Origin: Paracyclopina nana
Lineage: Eukaryota; Arthropoda; Copepoda; Cyclopoida; Cyclopettidae
Assembly: GCA_019096065.1 (NCBI GenBank)
Contig: JAGUCH010000009.1
Coordinates: 320,001-384,000 of the forward strand
Direction of reading: 5' to 3'
DNA length: 64,000 bases
Below, one piece after another: positions 36,229-46,271 of this stretch. The translations under genes and the position numbers were made by a program. Under the pieces are notes generated by a model. The model did not search any database. It was not told where the DNA came from and saw only the letters and a program-made list of their open reading frames with translations. The first letter of the stretch is position 1. The number at the start of each line of letters is the position of its first letter.

Positions 36229-39200
36229 ATGATGGTCTTCTTCCATTCCAAAGGGCATTTCGACAGACTCGTTTTCATTACTATTACTGCCACAGCCTTA
36301 ACAGCAGGTACAATACTTTGTTTCTAAATCACTATTACATGGTTGATATTTTGGCAAAATATACAAATTAGAAACCATTGGAGATTGCTCGAAAGTGTGG
36401 TCAGATTATGTGTTGGACTTCATTTGAGCCATTATCGGCCAAAAAATGTGACCAACTCTGTATAAATTAGCTTGAACTTGCTTTTTTTTGCGCAATGTTT
36501 GGACAAAATATCGCCATGAAAAGCGATTTTGAGACAAAATAGTAATAAAAAATGACATAATAGCATAATATTATTATGAGCAATGCTTCATTTTTAAAAT
36601 CATAATAGGCAACAAAAATGAACCGGTTTGAATTTCTTTTTCTTAAGTGACATTTTTAGTAATTTGGAGCTCTGTTCACCAAATTTATAGTATGATATTT
36701 TTATAATAATTATTTCATTAACAAGCAATTTCCATTTTTTTAAAAATGTAGTTAAGTATGGAGCATTGATAAAGTTGTGTTCATACATCGTGCCAAAAAA
36801 GCAAGTTCCAGCCATTTTCTACGGACCTTTTCACATTATTTGGCCAAAATTGGCTTGATTGCAGATCAAAAGGTAATGATATCACACTTTCAAGCAATTT
36901 CCAATTATTTGTTGCATCGATATTTTGGGCAAATTATCAACCATGAAAAGCAGTTGAACGAAAAAGACTGATAAATCCGACAGATTTTAATAACTGATAA
37001 TATATTACAGCTCTGGTGGCAAGTGAAGACTCTCCAGCAAAAGATGTATCGACAACCACTGAAGCCACCAAGACAAATGCTGAGCTGGAAATGAAAGTGT
37101 CCAAGGTGGAGTTGAGTGCCAAGCAGAGATTGAGGCAAACACTCATGAAGAACTATGATGCCACCATTCATCCAGTGGAAGATCACACTCAACCTGTGGT
37201 AGTGAGCATGGGCATGTCATTGATCCATTTCGACATTGATGAGAAGAGATCCATGATCACTGTCGATGGCTGGATGAGGTTCTCCTGGAAAGATCCAGGA
37301 TTGTCATGGGATCCAAAGGAGTATGGAAATGTGTCTCAAATGCATTTCAACTGCCACGAGGTTTGGAAGCCTGACATTTACTTATACAACAGGTAATGCC
37401 ATCATGAATTTATGGCAGTTGCCATGTTCGGGCTGGAAAAAAAGCACTCGGGCTAAAGGAGTTCAACTGCACATTGTGGTTGATATTCAAGTAGAAATAT
37501 TGACGTGAGCAATAATCGAAAATTTCTTGAAAGTGAGCCATGATTTTCTATCAATACTCAAGCAAGCCAATCTTGGCCAAAAAATGTGAAAAACCGTGAA
37601 GAAATTGGCTTGAATTTGCTCTTCTTGCGTTATTTTCCATTAGCGGCCCTCGCTGCGCTCGGGCGTGCCAAGTTTCACTCGTGATGTTAAATAGTAAACA
37701 ATTTTACAGTGCTGATGAAGCGAGTGTGAAACATTATGGTGAAACTCATGTTTTGGTGGAAGGCGATGGCTCAGTCTTGTGGGTTCCTCCAGGCCATTTT
37801 AAGGCCTACTGTAGGCTTAATTTGAGGTCTTGGCCCTTCGATACTCAGCAGTGCACCCTTAAATTTGGATCATGGACCTCACATGGAAACCAGATTGACA
37901 TCATGACCTACAGAAACAACTCTTTTGTAAGAGATTTCCCTTCCTACTCAGCAGCAGCAAATTGGCCTAACAATTTTTTTCCAGGCCGAGCTTTTGAATG
38001 TGTACACAGACAACAGGGAATGGAAAATCATTGACCGAGTGGAAGTGGAGAAAAACAACCGATATTACGCGTGCTGTGATGAGCCTTATCCGGATGTCAC
38101 ATTCATATTTAGATTGCAAAGAGATTCTCCGGCTTACAGAGCAATCGTGGTTCTGCCATGCCTAGGTAAGCAAAATTGCATAAAATCCGAAAGGCGTTTA
38201 TTTTCGGCTAGGAATTGGGCTTTGCTCACGGTGTAGTTACATTTTTCCGAATAATGTAAAAAAGATGGCATTAGGAGTAACCTCCGATTCTATTTAGGCG
38301 TCCTTTCAACTAGTTCGTCGCATAATCGTTATCATTTGGCTTTTTGACTTTTCAAAACAAAATATTTGGCGTTCTGGTCAAAAAACAAGAGATTTTCTGC
38401 CTTTTCCAGAAAGCTCCACTGTGCATTAAGCTTGCTTTTCTTGGGCAAATTGTCCTGCAAAGGACACAATTATTGCTCAATGTGCCCATAAAATGGCAAC
38501 AAAACTGGATTAAATCTTACTTTTAAAAAATTAGAAGACTGAAATATTAGTGAATTAGTTGAAATATACCATTTTCGTCGACTTTAACAATTGATCGGAG
38601 GTTCCATTTTTTTAGATCGGGGCTAGCAGCGGAGCAGGTGCAAACAGAAACAGATCGAAATTCAATTTTCAGCCCGCTTAGCCTACGCTGCCATTAGCTG
38701 TGCTATCATTAGCTCCTCCTAGCGGCAGAAATTATTACTACCAGAGCCTCCGTAAGCAAAGCCCAATTGAAAAACAATGACAAGTTGGCGTTCCAGTTTG
38801 TCTTCCGGAAGCATTCATCATGCTTTCCCGACATTTGTTTTACTTTCTGTTTGGAAGTGCGTAGGTCAAATTAAAAGTCCAGAAGGCTCGGGCTTGTAAA
38901 GTTACACTAGGGTTTTCAAAATATCAGCTATTTAATGCCCTTGTATTACTTGATAGAACAAATATTTTTTCTTGAAGATCTGGAATAAAATGATATTTCC
39001 ATTGGTTTTCGCTAGCAATTTAAATTATTCAAATTGAAAGCATGACAAATGCCAAGAAAGCAATGGAAATGCTTACTAAAGACAAAATGTAACGCACAGT
39101 TGTGAAAGTTTTTCAAGTCCTAGCTGAAAATTAACGCTTTCCGGATCTTTCTTAAAAATGAGATTTTACACAATATTTCTTAACAATTATTTCAATTGTA

Positions 39201-40376
39201 GTTATTATGCTTATGACTGGATGCTCCTTTCTATTGACTCCGACTTCCGGAGAAAAACTTCTCATCAATTTGGTGGCCATTTTGTGCTCGATCCTGTATT
39301 TGCTCCATTTTGCAAATACGCTACCATTCAACAGAAATGAGATGCCCATCATTGGTAACTATAATTTTCCTTTTATATAGTCTTTACCCGCCCTCGCTGC
39401 AGTTCGGGCTTGTAAAAGTGCACTCGGGTTTCTCTGCAACCTCCTTTTTATTCTTGATATTATTTCCAAATATGTATGTGAAAAACAATAATATTTTCTT
39501 GCTTTGCTATGTCAAGCCACTTTTGGCCAAAAAATGTGAACAGGTCATAAGGAATAATGGGCTTGCATTTGCTCATTTTCTTTGATATACTGCCAAAATA
39601 CTACCTATTTTCTCTTATGTCTACATATCTTTACCCGCACTCGCTGCAGCTCGGGTTAGCAAAGCTCCACTCGGATTCCTCAAAATACCAGTTACGGTGT
39701 CATAAGAAAATTTCCTTTTTACAGTGACTTTCTACAGCAACATTACTGCTTTGGTGGGCATAGCCATTTTGCTCAATGTGGTGTGCATGAGCATGGCAAG
39801 AGAGCGCAAATACAGCAGCCCGCCCAAATTTCTCAAAAATATCTTTGCTGGGCCTTTAGGTAAATTCCTCTGCCTAGGAAACTACTATCACCAGGTACGA
39901 TAAAATGCCTTTTTACTAAAAAACCCACATTTCATTTCCTGCGCTCTCGCTCCAGTTCGGGCTAGCAAAAGTCCACTCGGTTTTTTTTTTCAAATACATT
40001 TATTTATTATTGTGACAAAATACTGACGTGAAAAACAATTGGAAATTGCTTGAAAGAGCCATATGATTTTCCTTTTTTGCTTTCTTAAGCCAATTATTGC
40101 CTTAAAATTGTTCTCACAATGACTTTTTGGTAGGTCTCATCAACTCATCAGAGGCTAGTCGTTGAACTCACTGACATGGCTGAAAGTGAGCAGCAAGCGG
40201 AGAGTCAAGACCAAGAAGGCCAAGGCCATGACATGACCTGCCAAAGACCGCTGTCAGGTCTGGATGCCAACTCAATCATCATGAGAGACTGGGTCCTGGT
40301 CTCAGCTGGCCTCGAAAGGCTGTTCTTCAGCATTTATGCCATTGCCTTTGCAGTCATTACAAGTGTTTATGTATAG
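36229..40376 (+). CDS. Nicotinic acetylcholine receptor alpha-type subunit
   Basis: Cys-loop ligand-gated cation channel of the plasma membrane. Exons: 36229-36307, 37011-37392, 37710-37926, 37985-38165, 39202-39354, 39725-39894, 40134-40376; 1,425 nt in consistent phases, 474 aa. Exon 1 is a hydrophobic signal peptide (about 1-26). The ligand domain shows W-K-P-D-I-Y-L-Y-N (loop A), a Cys-loop C188 to C202 with exactly 13 residues between, and Y-A-C-C-D-E-P (Cys256-Cys257), the vicinal pair that marks alpha subunits. M1-M3 are in exons 5-6, and a short (~75-residue) cytoplasmic loop precedes M4 at the C-terminus. The M2 pore-lining residues are unusual (see findings). Start could equally be the next codon, also ATG. 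Introns are stuffed with a dispersed repeat. Confidence 0.93.
36340..40130. repeat. Dispersed repeat family in the receptor-gene introns (several copies)
   Basis: A ~200-250-base unit recurs: a TCGGGCTAGCAAAAGTCCAC-like block (37425, 37655, 38885, 39405, 39652, 39958), then GAAATTGCTTGAAAG (40045; variants 36385, 37525), then GGCCAAAAAATGTGA (36438, 37574, 39525) and GGCTTGAATTTGCTC (37610; variant 39565). Part of it occurs inverted at 36835-36950. The core also occurs at 35670, 3950-4062 and 23885-23995. Apart from these copies the introns (36308-37010, 37393-37709, 38166-39201, 39355-39724, 39895-40133) show nothing I can name. Confidence 0.65.
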
Positions 40377-40596
40377 CGGAATCTCACAGTAAAAGCCTAA
40401 TAGCTAAGCCTCCAAATGTAAGCTGTTTCTCATTTATTTATTTCCCTCAGATGAGAAAAAAGTGGTATATAAACCGCAGAAATCATAAACTCGCGCAAGT
40501 TGCGGGGAAACTCAAACCGCGATTCACTCCGCAAACAGCTGTAAACAAAAAACTTCGCACCAGTAAATCACTCAACTTTCACAACATCCGAGAATG

Positions 40597-40602
40597 TTTA
40601 TT
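40597..40602 (-). terminator. Poly(A) signal of the cuticle protein gene
   Basis: AATAAA on the minus strand about 45 bases after the stop. On the plus strand AATAAATAAATA at 40613-40624 could end the convergent receptor transcript, so the two 3' ends may overlap. Confidence 0.6.
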
Positions 40603-40644
40603 GATCCAGTTTAATAAATAAATATCAGTTTCTTCGTGACACAT

Positions 40645-41190
40645 TTAACCGAAGGGGTTGAACCTGACGGGTCCGTACTCCCTCTTGGGGTAAGCTGGGG
40701 CAGGTGCGGGGGCATAGGTGGGGGCAGGTGCAGGTGCGTAGGTTGGGGCAGGTGCAGGTGCGTAGGTGACTGTAGCGGGGGCAGGTGCGTAAGTGGGGGC
40801 AGGTGCGGGGGCATAGGTCACCACGGGAGCAGGGGCAGGTGCGTAGGTGGGGGGAGCAGGCTTGTAGGCAGGTGCGGGCTTGTAGGCGTCGTATTTGGCC
40901 TCTCCCTCGTAGGTGACGTCAGCAATGAAGCCCGAGTCACCCTCAACCCTGTAAACGACCCTTTGAATGCGACCATCGGGAAGGGCAACGGTGTACTCCC
41001 CATGGGTTTGGTACCCATCTCGCTCCTCTTGTTGATTGAACTTTTGTGCATCGTATCCTTGCCCATTGTTGTCCACGTTGTAGCCAAAGTTGTAGAGAGG
41101 TGCAGCATCGGGGTACTCAGGTGCGTAGGCAGGTGCATTGTCAGCAGCAGCAAGGGCTGAGAGGGCAAGTAGGGCAATGAAGGACTTCAT
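40645..41190 (-). CDS. RR-type (chitin_bind_4) cuticle protein with Ala-Pro-rich tail
   Basis: Secreted structural protein of the exoskeleton; 181 aa in one exon. Signal peptide about 1-16 (MKSFIALLALSALAAA). The Rebers-Riddiford consensus follows: R-D-G-Y-x-T-x-G-E-Y-T-V-A-L-P-D-G-R, then V-x-Y-R-V-E-G-D-S-G-F-I-A-D-V-T-Y-E-G. The C-terminal ~75 residues are a degenerate repeat of T-Y-A-P-A-P-A-P, ending YGPVRFNPFG. Tyr-rich repeats of this kind are typical of sclerotised or elastic cuticle. A TATA box lies upstream. The repeats are prone to slippage, so copy number may vary between individuals. Confidence 0.96.
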   Translation of the reverse strand: MKSFIALLALSALAAADNAPAYAPEYPDAAPLYNFGYNVDNNGQGYDAQKFNQQEERDGYQTHGEYTVALPDGRIQRVVYRVEGDSGFIADVTYEGEAKYDAYKPAPAYKPAPPTYAPAPAPVVTYAPAPAPTYAPAPATVTYAPAPAPTYAPAPAPTYAPAPAPAYPKREYGPVRFNPFG

Positions 41191-41261
41191 TTTTTATGCT
41201 TTTGAGGTGCAGGTGCTTTTTGCAGGTGCAGCAGTGGATTGGATGAGCTCTCAATTGGAAC

Positions 41262-41296
41262 TGATGCTGGTGTCAACACTCGGATTGACTTTTATA
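41262..41296 (-). promoter_or_regulatory. TATA box and initiator of the cuticle gene
   Basis: TATAAAAG on the minus strand at 41296-41289 and an arthropod-type initiator TCAGTT whose A is at 41262, about 34 bases downstream. This places the start about 70 bases before the ATG. Cuticle genes commonly use such focused TATA promoters. Confidence 0.65.
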
Positions 41297-41930
41297 GGCA
41301 ACAAGAGTGTAGGAGAATTGCGTCACTTTGAGGCTACGCGAGTACGCGCGTAAAACGCATTCTTTTTTAGTCTATGGGCTTGACCTTCCATTGCAGCAAG
41401 TTGGTGGATGCAGCAAGACGCGTTTCTCTGCTTGAAGAGTTCTTCCTCCATAACCAAACATTGGGTACATCACCCTGCCGCTGGAAATTTTCTAAACTGG
41501 ACTTTTTCATTATTTTTGTGGGGAAAAACAGTCAGAGTCCCTTGGGAAAAGCATTTCTTTTTGGGCTTGAAAAAACTTTTCCCATCAAAAGAAGATGGAT
41601 GCATGATGTAGCTCTCAAAAATACACGTTTAAAGGCATTTATCATTTTCGAATCAATAATCATTTTCCTGAATCAGAAGTTTAAATTGACACAATTTAAA
41701 AATGTAAGCAGCATAAATGGGGTATAAAAATCAGTGACAAAATTTCTGTGGACAGTTGTGAACTTTTGGGATTTGCTCACAATTTTTCATTAATCTTCGT
41801 TACAGGAGAAGAAATGATGGAATCATTTATCAAATATTACATTTTTTCACATACACTTATGTGTTTTTTTTCCACTGCCTCTCAGTGAAAAGGTTGTTTC
41901 CTTGTCCTCCTTTATAAATGAGACTCAACA

Positions 41931-42577
41931 TTTTCTCTACCAGTAACCGCAAATCCCAGGTAGGCTTTCAATTTCCAAATACTTCTCAGCTTTTTCTCGC
42001 ACCAGGGATTATTTTTTCCCGGGAAAAAAAAGTGTCACCCGGCCAATTCGCTACTAAACTAAAAAAAGTTTGTAAAATTGTTTGCTTACGGCCGTCAACC
42101 AATAAGAAAAGGTGCAAAATCAAGCCAAATTGTCAAATATTTCCTCCAATATTTGCAAAGAGGCTAAAGATCATTAGTTTTCTTAGCGTCTGCGAGCTGC
42201 ATTAATTGCTGAATGCCTGAATATTAGTGATGGAACGAGAAAAGGAAAATTTGGCCAAACTGCTTAATAATCAAATATGGCTAAATTTGCTAATATTTTT
42301 GCAAACCAACTTGTGAATGGCTCTTGACTGTTATCATCTTGTATGATAGTTTTCTAATGCATTAATTCTCGCTAAAATGTAATAAAAATCCAGTTAACAA
42401 TGCAGAATATGCAGCAATGCTTGAAACTCGAAGTAACTCGGATTTTGAAAATTCGTTCCATCACTACTACCTTTCTGACGTCACACTGACTTGCATAGTA
42501 GCGCGTCGAATTTTTAGGTCGTGATAATCTTGGAATTTCAAGCTACCAAGGATTTGCGTTTATTGGTAGAGAAAAAT
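41931..42577. mobile_element. Inverted-repeat element with ~46-bp arms
   Basis: The arm 41931-41976 (starts TTTTCTCTACCAGTAA, includes CGCAAATCC) is matched in reverse complement by 42532-42577 with a few differences. Additional similar inverted bits (CAGGGATT near 42005, AATCCCTG near 42618) suggest the true ends may lie further out. Another MITE sits inside. Confidence 0.6.
42225..42466. mobile_element. 242-bp MITE with perfect 14-bp ends at TA, nested
   Basis: TAGTGATGGAACGA at 42225-42238 and its exact reverse complement at 42453-42466. Both ends are TA, fitting a Tc1/mariner-type TA duplication. No coding capacity. It is inserted between the arms of the 41931-42577 element, so it is younger. 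Confidence 0.75.
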
Positions 42578-43495
42578 GAATCCCTACCACCCTCAGCAAA
42601 AGTTAGGCCCCGCGAAAAATCCCTGATCGGCCGGGAAAGACTTGAGATATAAAGCCTCAAGGAGGAAATGCCAACTTCAATTTTCTCACCTACCTTCATT
42701 AAAGTAAATAGTTACGCTCTTTCAGATAGAGCCATATACATTCACTTTGGCAGATTTTATGGGGACATTCAGGCAAATTGTGACCAGCAGCTCAGATTTA
42801 GTCGCCACCTGGATACCGTTGATCAGCAAAATAAACAAGTTCTGATAGGCTTTGCAAAGCATCGCTAAAAAACTTGGGTAAGCAGGAAATAAATTTTCTT
42901 CGTTGCCCCATTGCCATATCCATATTGAGCTACTCTACTCTATACATGAATAAAAGTTGCCCAGCAACAATTAGTTGACACTCAGAGTGCATTTGGACAC
43001 CATCATGAGGCGTGGGTAGTGTCATCTACTTTTTTGTCGAAATGAAAAAAAAACCTTTGAGATGATTGTTATTTGTGCCAAAACATAATAAAAGTCAGAT
43101 GAACGCACCTTCAGTTGCAAAAAGTCACTTTAATTCAAGTATATCCCCACTACTTGGTCATCCCATTCAAGTCTAATCGAGCCTTTTGCAGAGCCATAAA
43201 TCCCCAAATAAAAGCCTTTGCTCTATCAAAAAGTAAAGCAGGGCCAAGGATATTTCAACTAGCATAGGCTCGTTGCATAATTAGTGGTGATTTGTGCCAT
43301 TGAAATGCGATTAGATGTAGCCCTTCATCCCAATCCGAATAAGCCCAGTCATTCATTGTTTGACACCTGACAAGGTCAAAGTTGACTTAATCAGCAGCTC
43401 CTAAAAAGGATTTAAATACTTCTATGCAAAACTAGTTCCAATTCATTCTCAGATCTAACCTGAAATTGAACTTTTCCAAGAAAAACCATGTGGCC

Positions 43496-44110
43496 CCACA
43501 TTGACTTGACTAAGGACCTAACCCAAACTACTTACTACACCCAAGAATTATATATTTTCTGAAAGCTTATGTCCCAAGGGTTCATTTGGTGAAAAAATAA
43601 AAATCCTGGCCTATGGCTTCCAATAACATAAAATTTTAAAAAACGTTTAGCGCAAAAACGGCTCATTTTTTGGGGGATAGTTAGCTTCAATGACCCCCAC
43701 TAAAATTCAATAATAAAACTTAAGTTACTTCATAGTAAAATCGCTAGGATGAACAGAAACGGAGATATAGCTATGCTAAAAGTGGACTACTGCCTACTGT
43801 ATTAATTTTACATAATAAGTTTGGTAGCAAATATCTCAATTTGAGTGCATTTCACAGACTTGCTTATGAAATACAAAAAGTTAGATCTTCTTTTTTCATA
43901 GGGGGTCATTGCTATACATAATCTCAAAAAATAATAAACTGAAGGTGCTAGACGTTTTTGAAAATGTTATGCTATTGGAAGCCATAGGCCAGGATTTTAA
44001 AATTGCTACCAAATGAACCCTGAGAACAAAAGCTTTCAGAAAATGTATATTTTTGGGTGTTGTAAAGAGTTTGGGTTAGGACCTCCTTCAAGTCAATGTG
44101 TGCACATTGC
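43496..44110. mobile_element. ~600-bp foldback element with long arms
   Basis: The left arm (43496-43650) and the reverse complement of the right arm (43950-44103) share a long series of blocks: ACATTGACTTGA, CCTAACCCAAACT, TTTTCTGAAAGCTT, GGGTTCATTTGGT, ATCCTGGCCTATGGCTTCC and TAACATAAAATTTT. Further inner similarity suggests most of the element pairs with itself. Related to 21095-21500. Confidence 0.8.
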
Positions 44111-44245
44111 CTATGGCCATATGTTCACATTTCCCATTTTGTTGACTTTCCCTACAAACTGGCCCAAAACGGGATATACTAAAATTCGCGACATACGCGA
44201 CTACCATGACAATTTTCCGCTTTTTCTTAGACGCCATGCTTTGTA

Positions 44246-44284
44246 GAAAGCGCGGCGCGCGCGATGCAAAACGCGCGCGCTTTC
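44246..44284. repeat. GC-rich hairpin
   Basis: GAAAGCGCG...GCGCG and CGCGCGCGCTTTC form a near-perfect 13-15 bp stem around a ~10-base loop, about 85 bases before the endonuclease V pseudogene. Confidence 0.6.
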
Positions 44285-44370
44285 GACCCACCTACGGGTC
44301 AAATCATTATGGCGCTTAACTATCCTGCAGCATTTGAGTGCTCAAAGTGAGCACACTTAAAATTGAGACC

Positions 44371-45249
44371 ATGTCAGACAAGTGGAGTCGTTTTGACCGG
44401 ACCATAGCAGCCTTAAAGGCCAAGCAGACGCCTGAGCCATCAAGGACGGCCTTTACTTGTAGAAAAGGCCAGCTTGGGCAAGAAATTCCTCATGGGTGGG
44501 CTCGACATCAGCTTCTTCCCAGACTCACCAGACGAGGCTCTGGTGGCCAACTCTATCATGGACTTTGGCGGGCATCAAAGGCCAAAACTGCTCTACGCTG
44601 ACCAGAAATTGTGCAGGCTGCATGTGCCCTACCGAGCTGGCTATCTTGTCCTTTGTGAGTTGGTGCCAATGGTGGAGATTGTTGCAGCCCAAACTGACAC
44701 CAGATGTCCTCCTTGTCGACGGCAATGGGATTCTGCACAAGAACCAATTTGGCCTTGCATGCCATGTTGGAGTGCACCTCGACCTGCGCACGGTGGGCAT
44801 GGCCAAGAAAATGTACTTTTCCACGGCATTCTCGGTGTCCTACCAGCACATCAGTGAGGTGATTGAGGAGAAGCTCAGCAAACTGGGCGACCACTTCACT
44901 TTGCGGAGCTTCCAGCAGAAAAAGGACATTGCGCAAATCCTGCTGACAAGCAAAGCCTTCAAAGGCGAACCTTTGTTCATCTCGCAAGGACACCGCATTG
45001 GATTGGAGACAGCGGTGAAAATTGTAAAACTCTGCGTGAGAAACTCTGCGTGAGAAACTCTGCGTGAAACGAGGCCGGAGAGTCCCAGAGCCAGTTTTCC
45101 AGGCCGACCACCTGGGAAGGCAAACCGTGGCCAACCTCAACATGTCTGCCTATGCACGATGGAGGAAATTTATCCGGTTCAACCGAGAATTGAGCCCAGA
45201 GGAGAAAAAAACCAGCCTCAGAGCATCTGTGGCGAGGCCAACTTATTGA
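44371..45249 (+). pseudogene. ENDOV: Endonuclease V pseudogene (intronless, three frame breaks)
   Basis: Endonuclease V cleaves near inosine in RNA and DNA. The sequence keeps G-G-L-D-I-S (first catalytic Asp), the L-L-V-D-G-N-G-I-L-H motif, G-L-A-C-H-V-G-V, and S-Q-G-H-R-I-G-L-E near the C-terminus. It cannot be read in one frame: the frame changes near 44452-44458, near 44680-44700, and again at 45027-45069, where a 14-base unit (AAACTCTGCGTGAG) is present three times. Removing two units (28 bases) would restore the frame there. All motifs lie in one block without introns, which fits a retrocopy, but I see no poly-A tail. The start ATG at 44371 looks original. Confidence 0.85.
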
Positions 45250-45469
45250 AATGATGAACTTATTATTTATATTATATACCAAATATAGCTTTTTTGCCAT
45301 TTCGGTGTTAGAGAGCAATTTCCAGCGAAGTGCCAATGACGTCTCAGGAGCCTTGGATTGAGGCGACGACTACATACCCAGCCTTCAAATTTTGACTTAT
45401 CTTGAGTTTGCAAGAGTGAAAACTTGCGCATCGCGGTATACTGCAAAGAAAACTCAAAATTGTGGATAA

Positions 45470-46271
45470 AGTTTGGGTGTATCTCGGAATTGGCTAAATA
45501 GACTTACCTAAAAATTGGCATGCGTACTGAGAATTAGATTAAATAACTTTTTTATTATATGACTTAATTTAATGTTTGTTACTTAATATTGTTTAGGAAT
45601 ATCATTTTAAAATCAGAGTTTGAATTTCCCGCCTAAAGGCATGACAGGTGTTTTTGTTTGTTTAGGTGTCCAAAGTCAAAATTCAAACACAATAAATTGA
45701 TTCTCAACATTTTTATCAAAAGTCACTCAACCTTTCCAAAAAATATGAAATACATGCAGCTATATCCCTAATAAAATAGCTTCATTGTGAGGCAGTTTAG
45801 CTTCATTTCATGATTTTTTTGGTAGCAAAAATAACATGACACATTGGGAAGCTCTTAAAAAATAATTCATATAACTTTTTTTTGTAGCTTGTGCAGTGCT
45901 CCACATTTCAGTTTGCTTCGCTCTTTTGAAGAGTCAGCAGATTCTGGAGCGCCACCTGGTGAGAAGTGATTGAAACTGCAAAAACTAAAAAAGTAAAAAT
46001 GTAGCACTAATTACAACTTAAGAACATAATTCATTAAATGTTTCTCAAAGATACTTATAAAATCATCAGATTAAAAATGTTTTTAATAGCTAAAAAGTTA
46101 TACTTACTGAAATAATAGTGATTAAAGTTAAAAAGTTTAAAAAATCATAGTTTTGATAAGGATTGTATTTCAAAAAAGTTATTTAAGCAAAAGTAGCTTA
46201 GAATCTAATTCTCAGTACGTATACCAATTTTTAGGTAAATCTATTTAGCCAACTCCGAGATACACCCAAAC
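45470..46271. mobile_element. ~800-bp element with 71-bp inverted ends
   Basis: 45470-45540 (starts AGTTTGGGTGTATCTCGGA) and the reverse complement of 46202-46271 match over about 70 bases with only four or five differences. The AT-rich interior has no coding capacity. I could not find a target-site duplication. Confidence 0.75.
45949..45962 (-). promoter_or_regulatory. CTCF-like motif
   Basis: The minus strand reads TCACCAGGTGGCGC, 13 of 14 matches to the CTCF core. It lies inside the inverted-repeat element at 45470-46271, so a mobile element may have carried it here. Confidence 0.4.

Larger units (their letters stand above)
41300..44245. other. Gene-free intergenic region with nested inverted-repeat elements
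   Basis: I see no coding sequence I can support. It holds the inverted-repeat elements listed separately (41931-42577 with 42225-42466 inside it, and 43496-44110). The stretches 41350-41900 and 42600-43480 show nothing recognisable. Confidence 0.6.

Noticed and set aside
41374..41727. 117-codon open frame upstream of the cuticle gene
   Set aside because: No recognisable domain, no splice partners and AT-rich composition; probably chance.
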